The translations under genes and the position numbers were made by a program. The notes under the pieces were generated by a model. The model was not told where the DNA came from. It worked only from the letters and a program-made list of their open reading frames with translations, and did no database searches. A stretch of 28,603 bases of DNA from SIG440 sp045580025 (GTDB lineage: Bacteria; Bacillota; Clostridia; Monoglobales; Monoglobaceae). The DNA lies in the NCBI GenBank assembly GCA_045580025.1, contig JAZNNB010000044.1:1-28603 (forward strand), written 5' to 3'. Every line of letters starts with the position of its first letter. Position 1 is the stretch's first letter. This document shows, in pieces, positions 24,084 to 28,603 of the stretch.

Positions 24084-24666
24084 AGAATTTATCATTATCA
24101 GTATAGGTGCAATTCTTATACAGAATTTTGTCCTTGTTCAGTTCCTTGGAATTTGTCCTTTCCTTGGCGTTTCAAAAAAGGTTGAAACAGCTCTTGGCAT
24201 GGGCTTTGCGGTGGTATTTGTTATGGCCTCTGCATCTGCTATTACCTGGGCGGTACAACAGCTTTTGGTGCTTTTCCATATTGAATATTTGCAGACTATA
24301 GCATTCATTTTGGTTATTGCTGTTCTTGTTCAGTTTGTGGAAATGTTTTTGCAGAAGTCAATACCCGCGCTTTATAATTCATTGGGTATTTATTTGCCTC
24401 TTATCACTACAAACTGTGCGGTGCTGGGTGTTGCTATTGTGAACATAACAAAGTTTGGCGGTGCAGAGCTCAGCTTTTTGAAATCTCTGGTTTATGGTAC
24501 AAGCGCAGGTCTTGGATTTACCCTTGCTATTGTGCTTTTTGCCGGTGTCAGAGAACGTCTTGAAAGTTCAGATATCCCACAGTTCCTCAAGGGTATGCCC
24601 ATAACGCTGATTACGGCAAGTCTTTTGTCCATTGCGTTTATGGGATTTTCAGGACTTAGCTTTTAG
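24076..24666 (+). CDS. rnfA: Rnf complex subunit RnfA
   Basis: RnfA is the paralogue and partner of RnfE in the membrane core. The 196-residue, six-helix protein carries the matching cysteine motifs LGICPFLGVSKK (Cys27) and TTNCAVLGVA (Cys114). The start is TTG at 24076, with AAAGGGG upstream; no ATG near the right place would give the full first helix (EFIIISIGAILIQNFVLVQF). It overlaps rnfE by 8 bases, so the two should be made in equal amounts. Confidence 0.95.
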   Translation: MLKEFIIISIGAILIQNFVLVQFLGICPFLGVSKKVETALGMGFAVVFVMASASAITWAVQQLLVLFHIEYLQTIAFILVIAVLVQFVEMFLQKSIPALYNSLGIYLPLITTNCAVLGVAIVNITKFGGAELSFLKSLVYGTSAGLGFTLAIVLFAGVRERLESSDIPQFLKGMPITLITASLLSIAFMGFSGLSF

Positions 24667-24684
24667 GATTAGGAGGATAAAGTG

Positions 24685-25509
24685 ATGGATATTTTATTAC
24701 CTGTTATAGCCATTGGCGGTATGGGACTTATATTCGGTGCCCTTCTGGCAGTGGCAGCAAAAATATTTGCTGTTGAAAAGGATGAACGCATTCCAAGGAT
24801 TGTGGAGGTTCTTCCCGGTGCGAACTGCGGTGGTTGTGGTTTTGCAGGATGCGGCGCTTACGCTGAGGCTGTGTGCAAAGGCGAAGCAGAAGTGAATTGT
24901 TGTCCCGTTGGCGGAAGTGATGTAGCAAGCAAAATTGCTGAAATTATGGGAGTTGAAGCGGGCGACACCGAAAAGATGGTGGCTTTCGTGAAATGCATGG
25001 GAAAGACATCGGTGGCAACTAACCGTTACATAAATGAGGGAAACCTTGATTGTCACACTGCACACCGTCTTGGTGGCGGAATGAAAGGTTGTGCTTTTGG
25101 ATGTCTTGGGTTTGGCTCTTGCGCTGAGAAATGTCAGTTTGATGCAATCAGTATTGAAGACGGGGTTGCGATTGTAGACCCTGATAAATGCACAAACTGC
25201 GGTGCGTGCATAAAAGAGTGTCCAAGGGGAGTTATTGAGTCAATTCCATATAGTGCAAAAGGCAAGGTTGCTTGTGCGTCAAAAGAAAAGGGAAAACCCG
25301 TTATGGCGGTGTGTAAGGTCGGATGTATTGGTTGCGGGCTTTGTGCAAAAGTATGTGAAAGCGGTGCAATAACAATCGAAAACAATCTTCCGATTATTGA
25401 TGCATCAAAGTGTATAGGATGCGGAAAATGCACTGAAAAATGCCCAAGAGGTGCGCTTTTGATTGAAATCGCAGATGAATTTAAGATAAAGGAAACCATT
25501 GAGGCATAA
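24685..25509 (+). CDS. rnfB: Rnf complex subunit RnfB (polyferredoxin)
   Basis: RnfB takes electrons from reduced ferredoxin. The 274 residues comprise an N-terminal membrane helix (about 3-26), a four-Cys domain GANCGGCGFAGCGAYAEA (Cys48, 51, 56 and Cys72 or 73), the segment CAFGCLGFGSCAEKC (136-150) with upstream Cys104 and Cys123, and three CxxCxxCxxxC ferredoxin motifs at 169-179, 214-224 and 243-253. Five to six Fe-S clusters are expected. The ATG at 24685 is 8 bases from AGGAGG; a GTG at 24682 is the alternative. It is the last rnf gene, followed by a strong terminator. Confidence 0.96.
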   Translation: MDILLPVIAIGGMGLIFGALLAVAAKIFAVEKDERIPRIVEVLPGANCGGCGFAGCGAYAEAVCKGEAEVNCCPVGGSDVASKIAEIMGVEAGDTEKMVAFVKCMGKTSVATNRYINEGNLDCHTAHRLGGGMKGCAFGCLGFGSCAEKCQFDAISIEDGVAIVDPDKCTNCGACIKECPRGVIESIPYSAKGKVACASKEKGKPVMAVCKVGCIGCGLCAKVCESGAITIENNLPIIDASKCIGCGKCTEKCPRGALLIEIADEFKIKETIEA

Positions 25510-25523
25510 ATAGAAACAAAATA

Positions 25524-25548
25524 AACCCCCATACAATGTATGGGGGTT
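25524..25548. terminator. bidirectional terminator between rnfB and the small Cys protein
   Basis: AACCCCCATAC pairs with GTATGGGGGTT around a 3-base AAT loop. T residues follow on the + strand and a T-rich tract follows on the - strand, so it serves both convergent genes. Confidence 0.92.
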
Positions 25549-25563
25549 TTGCTTTTGGAAAAT

Positions 25564-25740
25564 TTAGTTTTGCTTTCTGACAATGGCGTATTCGTCACCA
25601 TTTTGCCAGAATGAGCAGTCAAATTCGCTGCCGCTTAAAAATTTTTGCATATCGTCTTCGTCAAGGTTTATGGCACAGACGTAGCATTCAAAATATTCGT
25701 CATATTCATAATTTGCACAGGTTTCACAATTCGTTGCCAT
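25564..25740 (-). CDS. small Cys-rich protein, DUF6472-like
   Basis: A 58-residue acidic protein with CETC (5-8) and CYVC (19-22), a likely zinc or metal knuckle, then NLDEDDMQKFL and a fifth Cys at 42 in EFDCSFW. I recall similar tiny proteins in Clostridia grouped as DUF6472, with no known role. The start at 25740 has AAGGCGGTG upstream; the longer frame to 25803 overlaps the promoter and is unlikely. It has its own strong promoter (25766-25794) and shares the terminator with rnfB. Confidence 0.7.
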   Translation of the reverse strand: MATNCETCANYEYDEYFECYVCAINLDEDDMQKFLSGSEFDCSFWQNGDEYAIVRKQN

Positions 25741-25765
25741 AATTTCACCGCCTTTAGTTTGTTTT

Positions 25766-25794
25766 ATTTTATAATAAGGCGATAATTCTGTCAA
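25766..25794 (-). promoter_or_regulatory. sigma-A promoter of the small Cys-rich gene
   Basis: On the - strand this is TTGACA, 17 bases, TAAAAT, one mismatch from the full consensus. It begins only 9 bases past the end of the Xre gene. Confidence 0.8.
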
Positions 25795-25802
25795 GAAAAA
25801 CA

Positions 25803-25997
25803 TTATTTTTCGTCTGAAATTTCAAGAATATAATCTGTAGAAACATTAAAAAATGTTGACAGCTTTACAAGGACGTCAATAGGGAGTTGACGTTGACCGT
25901 TTTCATATTGAGAATAAGTGTTTTGCTTTATGTGTAAGTATTCTGCAACTACTCTTTGTGGAATATCCAAATCTTCTCTCAACTCTTTTAATCTCAT
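25803..25997 (-). CDS. Xre-family helix-turn-helix regulator
   Basis: This 64-residue protein is a single Cro/C1-type helix-turn-helix: LKELREDLDIPQRVVAEYLH, then IKQNTYSQYENGQRQLPID, and a closing helix with FNVSTDYILE. It has no sensor domain, so it resembles phage Cro or compact antitoxin-like repressors. AGAGAGGTG precedes the ATG, and a TATAAT lies at 26015-26020 on this strand. The divergent intergenic region contains three TATCWCA half-sites, a natural target for autoregulation and for control of the neighbour on the + strand. The target assignment is inference. Confidence 0.85.
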   Translation of the reverse strand: MRLKELREDLDIPQRVVAEYLHIKQNTYSQYENGQRQLPIDVLVKLSTFFNVSTDYILEISDEK

Positions 25998-26033
25998 AAA
26001 AACACCTCTCCATTATTATAAACAATCGCAAAA

Positions 26034-26065
26034 TGAGATATTGACTTTTATCTCAATATGTGATA
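26034..26065. promoter_or_regulatory. three-half-site operator between the Xre gene and its divergent neighbour
   Basis: TGAGATA (26034-26040), TATCTCA (26049-26055) and TGTGATA (26059-26065) are related half-sites. The first two form an inverted repeat with 8 bases between them; the last two form a near-palindrome with 3 bases between. They overlap a + strand promoter: TTGACT at 26041-26046 followed by TGTGATAAA (extended -10, 15-base spacer) or TAAAAC (17-base spacer). Confidence 0.6.
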
Positions 26066-26088
26066 AAACAAAAAATGGAGTGATGAAA

Positions 26089-26367
26089 ATGTGGATAAGG
26101 AATAGACTGATAGCAGGGTTGTGCGTGGGTATTTTAGCAGTACCTTTTTATATTGCAGGGTATATAAATGATACAGTTAATAAAGAACATATATGTTATA
26201 TTCAATTGGAAGATAATGTTGTGGTAGCAGAAGAAAATAGAGTCTATATAACACCAACAGGGGAATGTTATCATTTAAAGAAAACTTGTGCGGGTAAAAA
26301 TGCAATAGAAACAACATTGGAAAAAGAAGAAAAAGAAAAAAGACCATGCAAGAAGTGTGTGTATTAA
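26089..26367 (+). CDS. membrane-anchored mini-protein with Ada-like zinc-binding tail
   Basis: A 92-residue protein with one N-terminal membrane helix (about 7-26), a short spacer, and a C-terminal segment VYITPTGECYHLKKTC ending PCKKC. His62, Cys67, Cys87 and Cys90 match the small Ada-like zinc fold seen at the ends of secreted metallo-hydrolases and nucleases (YHxxxC...PCxxC). Here that fold stands alone on a membrane anchor, probably outside the cell. GGAG lies 8 bases before the ATG at 26089; an ATG at 26083 is too close. The base composition is AT-richer than its neighbours. It is divergent from the Xre gene and shares its operator. No function can be given. Confidence 0.65.
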   Translation: MWIRNRLIAGLCVGILAVPFYIAGYINDTVNKEHICYIQLEDNVVVAEENRVYITPTGECYHLKKTCAGKNAIETTLEKEEKEKRPCKKCVY

Positions 26368-26403
26368 AAAAAAGAGGAGTATCATTCTGATACTCCTTTT
26401 TAA
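26368..26403 (+). terminator. intrinsic terminator after the zinc mini-protein
   Basis: AGGAGTATCA (26375-26384) pairs with TGATACTCCT (26388-26397) around a TTC loop and runs into T residues, only 7 bases after the stop codon. Confidence 0.9.
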
Positions 26404-26411
26404 ATAATATT
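26404..26411. repeat. left 8-bp direct repeat (candidate target-site duplication)
   Basis: ATAATATT recurs exactly at 26916-26923, on the far side of the hairpin-ended block. The sequence is AT-rich, so a chance match is possible. Confidence 0.45.
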
Positions 26412-26417
26412 TTTTAT

Positions 26418-26442
26418 TTCAAGGGGGACAGTCCCCCTTGAA
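26418..26442. repeat. left terminal hairpin of the element
   Basis: An 11-bp perfect stem, TTCAAGGGGGA with TCCCCCTTGAA, around the 3-base loop CAG. Confidence 0.85.
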
Positions 26443-26539
26443 CCCCCGTTCCGCTGCAAAAGCCTTGGATATCTGTAGTTGCTCAATTTGTCCAAAGGCA
26501 CAACCATTCGGAAAAACAAACCTATTGTTTGAACTCATT

Positions 26540-26581
26540 AAATCGGCGTCACCAGCAAAGGGAAATGTGACGCCGATTTTT
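26540..26581 (+). terminator. terminator-like hairpin inside the element
   Basis: A perfect 13-bp stem (AAATCGGCGTCAC with GTGACGCCGATTT) with a 14-base loop, followed by T residues on the + strand only. No gene lies upstream for it to terminate. Confidence 0.65.
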
Positions 26582-26625
26582 GTGCCTTTCTCCAACTTTC
26601 GCAAACAGCTATCACTCGCCTCTCG

Positions 26626-26661
26626 CCTAAAGCGGAATATAGACCGCAGTATTCCTTTAGG
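26626..26661. repeat. bulged hairpin inside the element
   Basis: CCTAAA-GC-GGAATA pairs with TATTCC-TTTAGG: 12 base pairs with a 2-base bulge and a 10-base loop. Confidence 0.6.
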
Positions 26662-26705
26662 GTCTTAAATTCTCACAGAGACGGACCCCAAAAACCTACT
26701 TTTGA

Positions 26706-26872
26706 AAAGTCGAGTTACAGATGTTTGTGAAGATTTTTTTGTTTTGGTGAAAAACGGCAGACATCAGTTCCCTTTTTCGTCAGCCGTTTTTAGCGAGTGC
26801 GTTCAATATATATTGAACTCCCGAGCGTCAGCAAAATGGAAAAAGATGAACAGCTACATCTGTTGAGACTTT
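26706..26872. ncRNA. candidate multi-branched structured RNA
   Basis: AAAGTC (26706-26711) pairs with GACTTT (26867-26872) and ACAGATGT (26717-26724) with ACATCTGT (26856-26863), forming a long-range closing stem. Enclosed are AAAAACGGC-A-GAC paired with GTC-A-GCCGTTTTT (26750-26791) and the perfect palindrome GTTCAATATATATTGAAC (26801-26818). The nesting is consistent with a folded RNA, but the strand, the promoter and any function are unknown. It resembles no RNA class I know. Confidence 0.35.
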
Positions 26873-26887
26873 GATAGCAGAAAGGGG

Positions 26888-26916
26888 TTTCAAAGGGGGT
26901 TAGACCCCCTTTGAGA
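26888..26916. repeat. right terminal hairpin of the element
   Basis: CAAAGGGGG pairs with CCCCCTTTG around the 5-base loop TTAGA, extended by one to three weaker pairs outward. Confidence 0.85.
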
Positions 26917-26923
26917 TAATATT
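26916..26923. repeat. right 8-bp direct repeat (candidate target-site duplication)
   Basis: ATAATATT, identical to 26404-26411, directly abutting the right terminal hairpin. Confidence 0.45.
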
Positions 26924-26950
26924 CATGCGAAAGGCAGCTATCTGTACAAT

Positions 26951-26980
26951 AAAAGAGGGCTACCGCGTGGTAACCCTCTT
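26951..26980 (-). terminator. intrinsic terminator after ppdK
   Basis: On the - strand AAGAGGG-TTACC pairs with GGTAG-CCCTCTT around a 4-base loop, with one mismatch, and is followed by TTTTATT. It lies 19 bases past the ppdK stop. Confidence 0.85.
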
Positions 26981-26999
26981 AAATTATCATAAGTGGATG

Positions 27000-28603
27000 T
27001 TATTTCATATCCTTGATAGCTGCCTGAGCCGCTGCAAGTCTTGCAATCGGAACACGGAAAGGTGAGCAAGAAACGTAGTCAAGTCCAATCTTGTGGCAGA
27101 ATTCAACTGATACAGGGTCGCCGCCGTGCTCGCCGCAGATACCGCAGTGAATGTCGGGTCTAACCTTTGTACCCTTTTCAACAGCCATTTCCATAAGCTG
27201 ACCAACACCTGTCTGGTCAAGTTTTGCAAACGGGTCGTTTTCAAAGATTTTTGCATCATAGTATGCATCGAGGAACTTACCAGCATCGTCACGTGAGAAA
27301 CCGTATGTCATCTGTGTAAGGTCGTTTGTACCAAAGCAGAAGAATTCAGCCTCTGTTGCGATAGCGTCTGCTGTGAGACAAGCTCTGGGAATTTCCATCA
27401 TTGTACCAACTTCGTACTTGAGTTCAATGCCTGCTGCTGCGATTTCTGCATCTGCTGTTGCAACAACGTCTTTCTTAACAAAGTTGAATTCTTTGAGGTC
27501 GCCAGGGAGAGGAATCATAATTTCAGGAACTACATTCCAATCAGGATGAGCCTTCTTAACATTGATAGCAGCTCTGATAACAGCCTTTGTCTGCATCTTT
27601 GCGATTTCAGGATAAGTTACAGCAAGACGGCAACCGCGGTGACCCATCATTGGGTTGAATTCGTGGAGTGATGCGATAATTGCTTTGATATCAGCAACAG
27701 TCTTGCCCTGAGCGTCAGCGAGAGCCTTGATGTCAGCTTCCTCTGTGGGAACGAATTCGTGGAGAGGAGGATCAAGGAATCTGATTGTTACGGGGTTGCC
27801 TTCAAGAGCTTCGTAAAGCTTTTCAAAGTCGCTCTGCTGATAAGGAAGAATCTTTTCGAGAGCAGCAATTCTTTCTTCAGCTGTATCAGCACAAATCATT
27901 TCACGGAATGCAGCAATTCTTTCAGCTTCAAAGAACATATGCTCTGTACGGCAAAGACCGATACCTTCAGCACCAAGTTCTCTTGCTTTCTTAGCATCAG
28001 CGGGTGTATCTGCATTTGTTCTTACTTTAAGAGTTCTGAACTCGTCAGCCCACTGCATAATTCTACCGAATTCGCCAGCAATTTCAGCGTCAACTGTAGG
28101 AATGATACCATCATAGATGTTACCTGTTGAACCGTCGATTGAAATTTCGCTGCCTTCTGTGAAGGTTTTGCCAGCAAGTGTGAATTTCTTATTTTCTTCA
28201 TCCATATTGATGTCGCCACAACCTGATACGCAGCAAGTACCCATACCACGAGCAACAACGGCTGCGTGTGATGTCATACCACCACGAACTGTGAGGATAC
28301 CCTGTGAAGCCTTCATACCTGTGATATCTTCAGGTGAAGTTTCAAGTCTTACGAGAACAACCTTTTCGCCTCTTGCGTTCCAAGCTTCTGCGTCTTCAGC
28401 TGTAAATACAACCTTACCACAAGCAGCTCCTGGTGAAGCGCCAAGTCCCTTACCTACAGGTGTTGCAGCCTTGAGAGCCTTAGCATCAAACTGTGGGTGG
28501 AGAAGTGTATCGAGGTTTCTTGGGTCAATCATAGCAACAGCTTCCTGCTCTGTTCTCATACCTTCGTCAACGAGGTCACAAGCGATCTTGAGAGCAGCCT
28601 GAG
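27000..28603 (-). CDS. ppdK: pyruvate, phosphate dikinase, C-terminal part (runs off the window)
   Basis: PPDK interconverts pyruvate, ATP and Pi with PEP, AMP and PPi, linking glycolysis and gluconeogenesis in many anaerobes. About 534 codons are visible; the N-terminal ATP-grasp domain (some 340 residues) lies beyond the right edge, and reading stays open to the last base. Visible are the swivelling phosphohistidine motif GGMTSHAAVVARGMG, the PEP/pyruvate-domain segments GIGLCRTEHMFF and GHRGCRLAVTYPEI, GTNDLTQMTYGFSRDD, and the catalytic CGICGEHGGDP. Codon use is strongly biased, typical of a highly expressed gene. The ATG at 28559 is internal, not the start. Confidence 0.97.
   Translation of the reverse strand, partial: QAALKIACDLVDEGMRTEQEAVAMIDPRNLDTLLHPQFDAKALKAATPVGKGLGASPGAACGKVVFTAEDAEAWNARGEKVVLVRLETSPEDITGMKASQGILTVRGGMTSHAAVVARGMGTCCVSGCGDINMDEENKKFTLAGKTFTEGSEISIDGSTGNIYDGIIPTVDAEIAGEFGRIMQWADEFRTLKVRTNADTPADAKKARELGAEGIGLCRTEHMFFEAERIAAFREMICADTAEERIAALEKILPYQQSDFEKLYEALEGNPVTIRFLDPPLHEFVPTEEADIKALADAQGKTVADIKAIIASLHEFNPMMGHRGCRLAVTYPEIAKMQTKAVIRAAINVKKAHPDWNVVPEIMIPLPGDLKEFNFVKKDVVATADAEIAAAGIELKYEVGTMMEIPRACLTADAIATEAEFFCFGTNDLTQMTYGFSRDDAGKFLDAYYDAKIFENDPFAKLDQTGVGQLMEMAVEKGTKVRPDIHCGICGEHGGDPVSVEFCHKIGLDYVSCSPFRVPIARLAAAQAAIKDMK

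Larger units (their letters stand above)
26412..26915. mobile_element. putative MITE-like non-coding element with hairpin termini
   Basis: A 504-base gene-free block bounded by exact 8-bp direct repeats. Its ends are inverted copies of one another and each is itself a hairpin: left CAAGGGGGA-CAG-TCCCCCTTG then AACCCCC; right, read inward on the - strand, CAAAGGGGG-TCTAA-CCCCCTTTG then AAACCCC. Inside are four further inverted repeats. The short frames across it (for example 26419-26604 on the - strand) follow the hairpins, lack ribosome binding sites and look non-coding. It has no transposase, so it would need one in trans. An alternative is a structured RNA gene or an intergenic repeat family. 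Confidence 0.45.

Noticed and set aside
26090..26098. Perfect DnaA box TGTGGATAA
   Set aside because: It is a single copy that coincides with the first codons (Met-Trp-Ile-Arg) of the 92-residue gene and has no companion sites, so chance is the simplest reading.
26419..26668. Overlapping open frames of 61 (- strand) and 76 (+ strand) codons in the hairpin-rich block
   Set aside because: They cross the G5/C5 hairpin and the 13-bp terminator-like stem, lack ribosome binding sites, and read as by-products of the inverted repeats.
1..28603. CRISPR arrays, tRNA or rRNA genes, prophage or known IS transposases
   Set aside because: Reading through the gaps between genes showed no regularly spaced repeats, no cloverleaf-like or rRNA-like sequence and no transposase or integrase genes.

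Overview
The window comes from a low-to-moderate GC Gram-positive of the class Clostridia. The signs are strong AGGAGG-type ribosome binding sites, an Rnf ion-pumping complex, pyruvate phosphate dikinase, two SLH-domain (S-layer homology) envelope proteins, a DnaD-type replication protein, and the rpmH/rnpA/yidD/yidC/jag block beside dnaA. I cannot place it below class from sequence alone.

Layout, left to right. (1) 1-6.8 kb, + strand: rpsF-ssb-rpsR behind a leader hairpin that could be autoregulatory, then an SLH-anchored N-acetylmuramoyl-alanine amidase overlapping a U32 tRNA-hydroxylation-type gene, then a 932-residue SLH protein whose last 730 residues I cannot assign. (2) 6.85-12.6 kb, - strand: the arginine operon argC-argJ-argB-argR-argD-argF. 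It makes citrulline by the acetyl-recycling route, carries its repressor inside the operon, and has two identical ARG-box-like sites on either side of a good sigma-A promoter. (3) 12.66-15.3 kb, - strand: rpmH-rnpA-yidD-yidC-jag, for the ribosome, RNase P and membrane protein insertion. (4) 15.28-15.65 kb: an AT-rich gap with divergent rpmH and dnaA promoters, but no visible cluster of DnaA boxes. (5) 15.65-25.5 kb, + strand: dnaA, mnmE, a DnaD-like gene, a DnaC-like helicase loader, then the six-gene rnfCDGEAB operon (ferredoxin:NAD+ oxidoreductase), closed by a bidirectional terminator. dnaN does not follow dnaA, and mnmE has left its usual place next to jag. (6) 25.5-27.0 kb: a small accessory patch with a 58-residue Cys-rich protein, an Xre regulator, a divergent membrane-anchored Zn-binding mini-protein, and a 632-nt gene-free stretch. 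That stretch holds a putative 504-bp MITE-like element with hairpin termini, flanking 8-bp direct repeats and a multi-branched internal fold. (7) 27.0 kb to the end, - strand: the C-terminal 60% of ppdK.

Most of the window is conserved core genome. The less ordinary items are the hairpin-ended element at 26.4-26.9 kb, the three-half-site operator between the Xre gene and its divergent neighbour, the rearranged dnaA locus, the non-consensus flavin attachment site of RnfG, and the rpsF leader that could mask its own ribosome binding site.
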